The notes below the pieces were generated by a model. That model made no database searches. It saw only the letters and a program-made list of their open reading frames with translations, and was not told the DNA's origin. This document shows, piece after piece, positions 9,142-16,440 of a DNA stretch of 64,000 nt (positions within the stretch are counted from its first letter, which is position 1; every line of letters begins with the position of its first letter). A program made the translations under genes and the position numbers. This DNA comes from JBBQYD01 sp942493075 (GTDB taxonomy: Bacteria; Verrucomicrobiota; Verrucomicrobiia; Limisphaerales; UBA8199). The stretch is taken from NCBI GenBank assembly GCA_942493075.1, contig OW818681.1:62001-126000 (forward strand), in the 5' to 3' direction.

Positions 9142-9309
9142 ATGAACAGAATATCTGGCATTTCACTAGCGTTAGCTTCTTTGCTTGTTATGAGTTTCTC
9201 AGCCGCCGCAATTCCTACACAGGTCAATCTTCCTGACGGCGGTGTGACGGCTGGGTTGCTTGGTTTAGGCGTCGTTGGGTTGGCTTTAGCGCGCAAGTTC
9301 ATTCGCTAA
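9142..9309 (+). CDS. 55-residue VPDSG-CTERM-like mini-protein
   Basis: The frame encodes a hydrophobic signal peptide (MNRISGISLALASLLVMSF, then SAAA), a linker of only a few residues, and a C-terminal sorting tail: LPDGGVTAGLLGLGVVGLAL followed by the basic ARKFIR. This closely follows the VPDSG-CTERM type of exosortase-processed tail (proline-aspartate-glycine/serine-glycine, hydrophobic helix, basic end). If processed at both ends, almost no mature protein would remain. It is followed after about 17 bp by a strong terminator, which supports a real single-gene transcript. No exosortase gene lies in the window. Function is unknown; it could be a substrate mimic, a signal or a remnant of a longer protein. 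Confidence 0.72.
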   Translation: MNRISGISLALASLLVMSFSAAAIPTQVNLPDGGVTAGLLGLGVVGLALARKFIR

Positions 9310-9325
9310 GCTCCAGGGATTTCAG

Positions 9326-9368
9326 GGGGTGCATGGCGCGATGGTGCGTCACGGCACCCCTTTTTTTT
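9326..9368 (+). terminator. Rho-independent terminator
   Basis: The arms GGGGTGC (9326-9332) and GCACCCC (9354-9360) are followed at once by eight T residues. It terminates the mini-gene at 9142-9309. Confidence 0.88.
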
Positions 9369-9403
9369 CGCCAGGGTCGGCGGGAGCTGCCCTGAACCGT
9401 AGA

Positions 9404-9434
9404 AGTCCTGATTCGAATCCGTACGAATAGGACT
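9404..9434 (+). repeat. Leader hairpin before the large surface protein gene
   Basis: AGTCCT(G)ATTCG (9404-9415) pairs with CGAATAGGACT (9424-9434), giving an 11-bp stem with one bulged G and an 8-base loop. It lies 56 bp upstream of the ATG at 9490. No T-run follows, so it is not a simple terminator; it could stabilise or regulate the leader. Confidence 0.5.
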
Positions 9435-9489
9435 CGATAGAAAACGCGGGTGCTTTAATGATAGTCCGTCAGAAAACGCAGAAGGAATT

Positions 9490-12400
9490 ATGAGAACGAG
9501 AGTTGCAAAATGGCTGAAATATGGAGGCGCTGTGGTCGGCGCTTTTTTACTGAGTTCTACGCAGATTTGGGCTCAGCAGGCTGATTCATGTTGCAGAGAG
9601 TTTCCGGCGATCTATCCGGTGACCATCCGAGCGACGAATGTTTATACCGATCTTTATGTGCACTCGGTCCCGGCAGGAAGTCCAATCGAACCCGGAAAGT
9701 ATACCTATTGGTGCGGTGATAAGTTCAATTACCCTTTCTGGTTTGCTGGCCGAGGGACCTTGCCGTATTTCACATATTCCAATGCCACTCTGCACTCCAG
9801 TTGCGATGCTGCGTTAGGAACGACCTCGGTCCTGGGAAGGAATCTGAATCCGCCAAACCTCGCGGCGATTAATTATATCATAAGCCACAAAGGTGCGAGT
9901 TCCTACGACGACATTCAGAACGCGATCTGGATGATCGTGGAAAGCGAGTCCACCCCTCTCCCACTGTCCGCCGCTTCGATGGCCCTTACCAACGCGGCTT
10001 GGCAGGCCGTTGCGAACGGATTCAAATCGGCCAATCCTTGGGCTGTATTCGTCGAGCTCGATCCTGGCACTGTCTACATTACCGCCAGCCAATCCAAGGT
10101 GGGCCCTTATCAGCTCTTGATCATCGAGATCCCTTGTCCGGTGGTTCTCTCCTGCGTTTCGGAAAAGATCGGCCAGGTCGGTGTGCCTTATGCCTCGCAA
10201 CTCGTGGCTTCAGGCGGCACCCCTCCCTACACATTCTCCATTCAAAGTAACTTGCCTCCCGGACTCACCCTCGACACCGCTAGCGGCATTATCTCCGGAA
10301 CTCCCACCGAAGCGGGTGATTTCAATTTTGTTGCGACTGTGACTGATTCCAGCTCCGGCACAGCGCAGACGAGCACCGCGAACTGCGGTATCACGATCAA
10401 CTACCCTCCCGCTGCTCTGGGCGACTATGTCTGGCATGATTTGAACGTGAATGGGATTCAGGAACCAGGTGAGCCGGGAATCCCGGATGTCACCGTTGAG
10501 TTGTTTGATTGCGCCACGATGAACGTGCTGGCAACGACCAACACGGATGCGAATGGTTATTACCTCTTCGGGAATCTGGCTCCCGGCTGCTATGCCGTGG
10601 GTTTTGCCACCCCGTTTGGTTTTACTCCCACTCTTGCGAACCAGGGCGGGGATACCTCGGACAGTGATGCTGTCATGGGCAAGACCGGCAATTATACTTT
10701 GGCCGGCGGACAGACTGATCTTACTGCGGATGCCGGCTTCTACAAGCCCGCATCGCTCGGCGATTTTGTTTGGAACGACGCCAATAAGAACGGCGCGCAA
10801 GACGCCGGTGAGGCGGGCATCCCGAATGTGCTAGTCACCTTGTATCGCTGTGACAACTCGGTTGTCGGCAGTATCTCAACTGATGCCAGTGGTTACTATT
10901 TGTTCAGCGACCTGTTACCTGGATGCTATTACGTACGCTTCGGTTCTCCCGCTGGGTATGTGGCTACGGTTGCAAACGCCGGTGGTGATGATGCGAAGGA
11001 CAGTGATTCCGTCGGAGGCACGACGGGACAGTACACGCTCGCTTCGGGTGAGAACAATCTGACCGTCGATGCCGGGTTCTACCAATGCCAGCCTTCGTTC
11101 ACATTCACCAAAACCCCTGAGAACGAAGTGGTGCGCTCGGGTGGTTTGGCGACCTACATCTATAAAGTGGTGAACACGGGCTGCGCGCCGTTGACTGATG
11201 TGCAGGTTGTGGACGATTACGGCACGCCGGACTACCTGGATGACGACATCATTGTGGGAGTCATCCCGCGCATTGAGCCTGGCGAAACCAAGGAACTCAA
11301 GAGCAGTGTCTATCTGCCGATCAGCCTGTGTGGGGAAGATACCTGCTACACTGGTTATACAGGATGCAGGAGCGGGAAGCCCAAGTGTGATTGGAGCTGT
11401 GGGAGCAAGTGCAGCACGACCACTACCAGCTACGGATGCAACTATGGCAAGCCGAAGTGCGATTGGAGTTGTGAGACCAAGTGTGGCACAACAAAGACCA
11501 ACGCCACCAAGGAAGCCGGAACACTCATCACACAGATGGATCAGAACGGCAACTACCGGTTCATCTTCATTCAAAGCATGAATCGCAATGACAATACCTA
11601 CGGCACCAACTCGATCGGCTGGAAAGCGAATCGCCCGCACCGGTTCAAAGACCTGGTGAACAGCGATCACGCCCAGTTCACGATTCGGAACGCTGCCGGA
11701 CAAACGGTGTTGAAGTTCGATCTGGATTACATCTCGGCTACCAGCAGTTCGGCCTCCGGCTATGGCTGCCTGGGCGTCGCTGGCGGTGATGGCGGAATGC
11801 TGACGGGCCCAGCAAGCGCAATCCTGAGCTGGAACAGTTCACTCGCGCAGAACCTTCTCAAGCCTGAGTTCTCTGATCCTCAGTTCAAGGTGAACTCACC
11901 GGCTTTGGACGATCCCAACGCGGGTTCCTGGGAATACCGCATGATCTATGAAGTCACCGTGGATGCGGCAGTGTTCGGTTCCACGGGATTTGGATCGGTG
12001 CAAATCACCGATCAACATAATTCCCCACCCAAGACCGGGCTGGAGAGCTTCGTCCCGATTGATTGCGGCAAGTGCGTTGTGAACGTGGCTATCGCCACCG
12101 CCTCATACAATGGTAACCAACTGGCCGCAACCGCCGAAGCCAAGGTCTGCACGCATTACCAAAATCTTAAGGGCAGCCTCGGTGACCGGGTCTGGGTCGA
12201 TACCGACCTGGATGGCACGCAGGAAGGCGGCGAAGCCGGCCTCTCAGGCGTCACGGTGAAGCTCTATGATTGCAGCGGGAATTATATCAAGAGCACTACG
12301 ACGACCACCGACGGCAAATATCTGTTCTCCGGCCTGACGGCTGGCAGCTACAAGGTCCGTTTTGTCCTGCCTTCGGGGTATTCCTTCACCGTGCCGCACG

Positions 12401-13365
12401 CTACGACCGAGGACAAAGACAGCGATGTCAGTGATGCCGCCGGTGGCTACACCGATTGCATCACCCTTAGTGCCGGCGAACAGAATCTGACGGTGGACGC
12501 CGGACTCAAAAAGAACGCGGCCACGGCATGCCTTGGGAACTTCGTTTGGTATGACAAGAACCGGAATGGCCTGCAGGATTCCGGCGAACCTGGCGCCGCC
12601 TGCGTAAAGGTGGAATTACTCACGTGCTCCGGATCTGTGTTGAAGAGCACGACAACCTCATCGAGCGGCACCTACCAGTTCTCCAACCTGGCGGCTGGGA
12701 CCTACAAAGTCCGCTTCACCGCCCCGTATGGTTACCAGTTTACTGCGGCTAACCAGGGGGCGAACGATGCGAAGGACAGCGACAGCGTATCGGGAGTAAC
12801 CGATTGCATCACCCTCGTGGCCGGTGAGTCCGACCAAACAGTGGATGCCGGATTGATCGGCGCGAAACTGTGCTTCACTACCTACACACAGGGTGGATGG
12901 GGCTGCAAGCCGAGCGGCAGGAACCCTGGGTCGGTGCTGGCCTATTGCTTCGATTGGCTCTATCCGAATGATCTTTGGATGGCATGTGGCAAGATGAAGT
13001 TCACTTCGGCTGCAAATGTTCAAGGTTTCCTGCCGTCGGGCGGGACACCTTGGACCCTGAATAACCGTTGCTATGACCCGAGATCCACGACTGCCGGCGT
13101 GTTCGGCGGGCAAGTGCTCGCGTTGCGCTTGAACGTGGATTTCTCGTCCAAGGGCATCCTGCCATACGGCCTCGGGCAGCTCAAAATGGCGCCGGGTGAG
13201 AAATTCGCAGGCAAGACGGTAGCCGAGGTACTGGCCCTGTGCGAAAACGCACTGGCGGGCTACAACAACACCGGATACTCCATCTCCCAGCTCAACGAAG
13301 TGTGCGACGACATCAATAACAACTTCGACAACGGCACGGATGATGACGGCGTGTTGGTACGTTAA
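9490..13365 (+). CDS. Large secreted surface protein with thioester and SdrD-B domains
   Basis: A 1291-residue exported protein. After a signal peptide (to about residue 28) the N-terminal domain (about 40-215) resembles the thioester domain of Gram-positive adhesins: a YWCGD motif with Cys75, and IQNAIW with Gln143, the residues that form the internal Cys-Gln thioester in that family. Next come an Ig-like putative domain (about 218-300), two SdrD-B repeats (about 307-535, each with the LGDYVWHD or LGDFVWND start), a DUF11-like segment from about 535, then two more SdrD-B repeats (about 896-1130) and a C-terminal Cys-rich domain beginning TYTQGGWGC. The DUF11-like unit appears interrupted: its last strand (CVVNVAIATASYNG) returns only near residue 858, after about 250 residues that include a duplicated GKPKCDWSC motif. 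AGAAGGAAT precedes the ATG. I infer a cell-surface adhesin or matrix protein; the thioester is a prediction. Confidence 0.85.
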   Translation: MRTRVAKWLKYGGAVVGAFLLSSTQIWAQQADSCCREFPAIYPVTIRATNVYTDLYVHSVPAGSPIEPGKYTYWCGDKFNYPFWFAGRGTLPYFTYSNATLHSSCDAALGTTSVLGRNLNPPNLAAINYIISHKGASSYDDIQNAIWMIVESESTPLPLSAASMALTNAAWQAVANGFKSANPWAVFVELDPGTVYITASQSKVGPYQLLIIEIPCPVVLSCVSEKIGQVGVPYASQLVASGGTPPYTFSIQSNLPPGLTLDTASGIISGTPTEAGDFNFVATVTDSSSGTAQTSTANCGITINYPPAALGDYVWHDLNVNGIQEPGEPGIPDVTVELFDCATMNVLATTNTDANGYYLFGNLAPGCYAVGFATPFGFTPTLANQGGDTSDSDAVMGKTGNYTLAGGQTDLTADAGFYKPASLGDFVWNDANKNGAQDAGEAGIPNVLVTLYRCDNSVVGSISTDASGYYLFSDLLPGCYYVRFGSPAGYVATVANAGGDDAKDSDSVGGTTGQYTLASGENNLTVDAGFYQCQPSFTFTKTPENEVVRSGGLATYIYKVVNTGCAPLTDVQVVDDYGTPDYLDDDIIVGVIPRIEPGETKELKSSVYLPISLCGEDTCYTGYTGCRSGKPKCDWSCGSKCSTTTTSYGCNYGKPKCDWSCETKCGTTKTNATKEAGTLITQMDQNGNYRFIFIQSMNRNDNTYGTNSIGWKANRPHRFKDLVNSDHAQFTIRNAAGQTVLKFDLDYISATSSSASGYGCLGVAGGDGGMLTGPASAILSWNSSLAQNLLKPEFSDPQFKVNSPALDDPNAGSWEYRMIYEVTVDAAVFGSTGFGSVQITDQHNSPPKTGLESFVPIDCGKCVVNVAIATASYNGNQLAATAEAKVCTHYQNLKGSLGDRVWVDTDLDGTQEGGEAGLSGVTVKLYDCSGNYIKSTTTTTDGKYLFSGLTAGSYKVRFVLPSGYSFTVPHATTEDKDSDVSDAAGGYTDCITLSAGEQNLTVDAGLKKNAATACLGNFVWYDKNRNGLQDSGEPGAACVKVELLTCSGSVLKSTTTSSSGTYQFSNLAAGTYKVRFTAPYGYQFTAANQGANDAKDSDSVSGVTDCITLVAGESDQTVDAGLIGAKLCFTTYTQGGWGCKPSGRNPGSVLAYCFDWLYPNDLWMACGKMKFTSAANVQGFLPSGGTPWTLNNRCYDPRSTTAGVFGGQVLALRLNVDFSSKGILPYGLGQLKMAPGEKFAGKTVAEVLALCENALAGYNNTGYSISQLNEVCDDINNNFDNGTDDDGVLVR

Positions 13366-13410
13366 TCAGATCAGCGCCGGCTGAAAGCCGGTTATTAGTT
13401 CAATATGAAA

Positions 13411-13437
13411 CCCAGGGGCCTTCCCCTGGGTTTTTTT
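13411..13437 (+). terminator. Rho-independent terminator
   Basis: CCCAGGGG (13411-13418), loop CCTT, CCCCTGGG (13423-13430), then seven T residues. It ends the 3.9-kb surface-protein transcript. Confidence 0.93.
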
Positions 13438-13440
13438 GTG

Positions 13441-13765
13441 TCCTGATGGGGCACGCCAGAATGCATACGAGGAAGGGAGATCGCCTGCTCCATTAGCTAA
13501 ATGACGTCACTATAAATATTTATACGCGTCTCCATCCAAAGGTGGAACAGGAAGGAGGCATTTTCTGCCTAGGACTCAGGCATCCATGTGCAATGAGCCG
13601 AGGTGAATCGGCCTGCCAGCGCGGCAAACGCCTGATTGGATGCATTTTACCGTGCGTTGAATGCATTTTCATGAGCGGTTGTTGTTGAATTCTTGATTGG
13701 TACAGGGTTAGCTGATGGTATCACAGCCTTGCACCCGGATCCCAAGTTTACCGGGATGTGAACTC
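13441..13765 (+). promoter_or_regulatory. Structured leader or promoter region of the TonB cluster
   Basis: No gene is supported in this stretch. It contains TGACGTCA (13502-13509), the perfect 14-bp palindrome TATAAATATTTATA (13511-13524), a hairpin AGGCA/TGCCT (13556-13570), a second hairpin GCCGA/TCGGC (13597-13612), and the octamer TGCATTTT twice near 13640-13670. The density of short inverted repeats suggests a regulated promoter and a folded leader. I could not match it to a known riboswitch: the conserved boxes of the cobalamin and c-di-GMP classes are absent. Confidence 0.4.
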
Positions 13766-15826
13766 ATGTTTATGGCGAATATCAAGGTCTGCGGGACTCT
13801 CGTGAGTCTGGCGGCAGTGCGTTGGGCGGCTCTTTCGATTGCCGTCGCGGGGCTTTCGTGTGCCAATCTGGAAGCTGCGGTGCCCGAGAGCACGAATGAT
13901 TTGGCGGAACTGAGCCTTGAGGAGCTTTCCGAGATAAAGGTCGATACCGTCTATGGTGCCTCCAAGCGCGTCCAGACCATCGCGGAGGCTCCCTCATCCG
14001 TTTCGATCGTTACCTTGGATGAGATCAAGAAATCAGGCTACAGGACGCTTGGAGAAGTCTTGAACCAGGTGCGAGGGTTCTACTCAACATATGATTACGC
14101 TTACAGCTACGCCGGGTTGCGCGGCTTTAGCCGTCCCGGAGATTATGGCGGGCGTGTCTTGGTGATGGTGGACGGCCACCGCATGAACGACCCTATTTAC
14201 GACTCGGCAATGCCCGGGCAGGAGTTTCTGCTCGATGTGGACATGATCGAACGTGTCGAGATTATCCGTGGTCCAGGATCTTCGCTCTACGGGAATAATG
14301 CGTTTTTTGGGGTCATCAACGTGATCACTCGTAAAGGGGCAGATCTGCACGGAGTGGAGACCTCAGGGTCTTACGGCACATTCGACACGTGGACCGGTCG
14401 AGTCAGCTACGGAAACAAGTTCACCAACGGGCTTGAGTTGATGGTCACCGGCACCTTGTTTGATAGCGAAGGAGACAGGTCGTTGTTCTTTCCTGAATTT
14501 GAGGCGCATGATGGCGGATGGGCTCGTGACTTGGACGGCAGCCGCACCTGGAGCGGCTTTGCAAGCTTGAGCTACAAGGATTTCAGCCTTTCCGGGGGCT
14601 ACGTAACCCGCAAGAAGAACCTGCCAACGGCCGCTTACGGAGCCATTTTCAATGAACCCGGCGAATACGTCCAGGACGACCGTGGCTTCGCAGAGTTCAA
14701 GTTCCTCAGGGAGCTTGCGGATGAGACGGAATTTTCGGCGCGCATTTACTACGACCGCTACTACTACGAGGCGATTACTCCACTGCCAGAGTTCGGCTAC
14801 GACGATCCCGCGTATCCCGGGTCGCGGATCAACAACTGGGATGAGGCGCAATCTGACTCACTCGGGGGGGAGCTACAGGTGAGTCGTCCGTTTGGCGAGA
14901 AACATCGCGTGACGGCTGGTGTCGAGTACCGGCACGATATTAATCTAAAGCTTTACAATGCGGATAGAGAGCCTCCTGAGGTGTATCTTAACGCCAAACG
15001 GACCGGGTGGACATTCGGCAGCTACGTTCAAGATGAGTACGCCATTGTTGAGCATGTTGTTTTAAATGCGGGGCTTCGGTATGACCATTTTGATAGTTTC
15101 GGAAGCACCCTGAATCCCCGGGCGGCCCTGATTTATAGCCCATGGACCAACACCGCGATCAAGGCTGTTTACGGCCAGGCCTATCGGGCTCCCAACACTT
15201 ACGAGTTGTACTATGAGGCGTCCGACTACGTTTCGAACCCTCACCTGGACCCCGAAACGATCCGGTCTTATGAACTCATCCTTGAGCAGGGGATCGGTCG
15301 AAACCTTAGGGTGATTGGGAGTGTATTCTACAACGACATCCACGATCTGATTTCGTTTGAGACCTTGCCTGGGGACATATTCATGTTTCAGAACCTGGAT
15401 GAGGCTGTGGCGAGGGGCTTCGAAGCCGAAGTGGACGCTCGATTTGCTGGAGGATGGAGGGCATTGGCGAGCTATACGTTTACGGATGCCTATGATTCCA
15501 GGAGCGACAAACAGCTCAGCAATTCGCCGGATCACCTGGCTAAGTTGAATTGCACGGTCCCGTTTTATGGTGACTACCTGTTTGGAACATTGGAACTGGT
15601 GACCTTCTCTTCGCGCAAAACCGTAGCGGGAGACCGTCTGGCGCCAGAGTGGCTGATGAATTTCACGCTGTTCAGCCAAAGAATAGCTGACGGTTTAGAA
15701 CTCTCCGCCTCCGTCTACAACCTCTTTGATGTCCATTACAACGACCCAGTTGGGGATGATTTCACCCAGGATTCTATTGAACAAGCGGGGAGGACGTTTA
15801 GGGTTAAAATGACCTATCGGTTTTGA
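13766..15826 (+). CDS. TonB-dependent outer-membrane receptor
   Basis: A TonB-dependent receptor of about 686 residues. After a signal peptide, a short segment rich in Glu and Leu (LAELSLEELSEIKVDTVYGA) leads to the plug domain, which carries the usual GYRTLGEVLNQVRGF, RVLVMVDGHRMND and ERVEIIRGPGSSLYGNNAFFGV signatures. The rest is beta-barrel and ends with the aromatic outer-membrane signal RVKMTYRF. The frame runs further upstream to 13715, but the ATG at 13766 (or 13772) is followed directly by the signal peptide and has GGGATGTGA upstream. The next gene begins within or just after this stop, so it is the first gene of a four-gene signalling operon. The LSLEELSEIKV segment is common in receptors of Planctomycetota, Verrucomicrobiota and Proteobacteria that sit beside YfiR-type proteins. 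The ligand is unknown. Confidence 0.92.
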   Translation: MFMANIKVCGTLVSLAAVRWAALSIAVAGLSCANLEAAVPESTNDLAELSLEELSEIKVDTVYGASKRVQTIAEAPSSVSIVTLDEIKKSGYRTLGEVLNQVRGFYSTYDYAYSYAGLRGFSRPGDYGGRVLVMVDGHRMNDPIYDSAMPGQEFLLDVDMIERVEIIRGPGSSLYGNNAFFGVINVITRKGADLHGVETSGSYGTFDTWTGRVSYGNKFTNGLELMVTGTLFDSEGDRSLFFPEFEAHDGGWARDLDGSRTWSGFASLSYKDFSLSGGYVTRKKNLPTAAYGAIFNEPGEYVQDDRGFAEFKFLRELADETEFSARIYYDRYYYEAITPLPEFGYDDPAYPGSRINNWDEAQSDSLGGELQVSRPFGEKHRVTAGVEYRHDINLKLYNADREPPEVYLNAKRTGWTFGSYVQDEYAIVEHVVLNAGLRYDHFDSFGSTLNPRAALIYSPWTNTAIKAVYGQAYRAPNTYELYYEASDYVSNPHLDPETIRSYELILEQGIGRNLRVIGSVFYNDIHDLISFETLPGDIFMFQNLDEAVARGFEAEVDARFAGGWRALASYTFTDAYDSRSDKQLSNSPDHLAKLNCTVPFYGDYLFGTLELVTFSSRKTVAGDRLAPEWLMNFTLFSQRIADGLELSASVYNLFDVHYNDPVGDDFTQDSIEQAGRTFRVKMTYRF

Positions 15827-15831
15827 TTGAA

Positions 15832-16440
15832 GTGAGTCTAGCAAGAACCAATGCAGTTGAGCGGGCGCTTGCGGTGCAGGCGTTTCTTCCCTCGGCCATC
15901 CGAAGGGAGACGGCTGCCCGGCTTGGCTGTCTTTTCTTATCCGTGCTCTGCCTGGCACTGAGCTGCTTGCCCGTCCATGCGGCTACCGAGCATGAGGTCA
16001 AGGCGGCGTTTCTCTTCAATTTCATCAAGTTCATCGAATGGCCAGAAGCTGCCTCGACCAATGTGACTCCTATCGTCATCGGTATTGTGGGCGATAGTCC
16101 GATTCGTGAAGCCCTCCCCAAGATCCTGGATGGACAGAAAGTGAAGGGGCGTCCCATCCGCATGGTAAACTTGCGTCCGGGAGAATCGCTGGAGGAGTGC
16201 CACCTGCTGTTCGTGGCAGGGGGGAAGAGCGCCGAGGTTGAGGAATGCCTTATGGCCGCGAAAGGCAAGCCAATACTAACGGTCGGGGAGAGCCCGGAGT
16301 TTATCCGGCAGGGAGGTATGATAAACTTCCTTATCGTCGATCAAAAGGTGCGATTTGAAATCAACACCGCTGCGCTGGAAAGCGTGGGGTTACGGGCCGA
16401 TTCGCGGTTGCTGGCGGTTGCACGACGGGTGAGATCATGA
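15832..16440 (+). CDS. YfiR-family periplasmic protein (DUF4154)
   Basis: A periplasmic protein of the YfiR/DUF4154 family. In Pseudomonas, YfiR is the periplasmic repressor of the membrane diguanylate cyclase YfiN. The hallmark start of the mature domain is present (EHEVKAAFLFNFIKFIEWP), and later conserved patches include VGDSPIREALPKIL, CHLLFVAGGKSAEVE, ILTVGESPEFIRQGGMINF and FEINTAALESVGLRADSRLL. A signal peptide ends at VHA. The GTG at 15832 was chosen; a TTG at 15823 overlapping the receptor stop is the alternative. Its stop overlaps the next start as ATGA. Here the partner is a histidine kinase with a CHASE8-like sensor instead of a GGDEF enzyme, so by analogy I infer that it modulates that kinase from the periplasm. 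Confidence 0.87.
   Translation: MSLARTNAVERALAVQAFLPSAIRRETAARLGCLFLSVLCLALSCLPVHAATEHEVKAAFLFNFIKFIEWPEAASTNVTPIVIGIVGDSPIREALPKILDGQKVKGRPIRMVNLRPGESLEECHLLFVAGGKSAEVEECLMAAKGKPILTVGESPEFIRQGGMINFLIVDQKVRFEINTAALESVGLRADSRLLAVARRVRS

Noticed and set aside
9404..9434. tRNA-like T-arm motif (ATTCGAATCC)
   Set aside because: Only the T-loop-like string is present. There is no acceptor, D-arm or anticodon arm at the right distance, and the bases are better explained by the leader hairpin AGTCCT/AGGACT.
13531..13640. Cobalamin or c-di-GMP riboswitch before the TonB receptor
   Set aside because: The region folds into small hairpins, but the conserved boxes of those classes could not be found.
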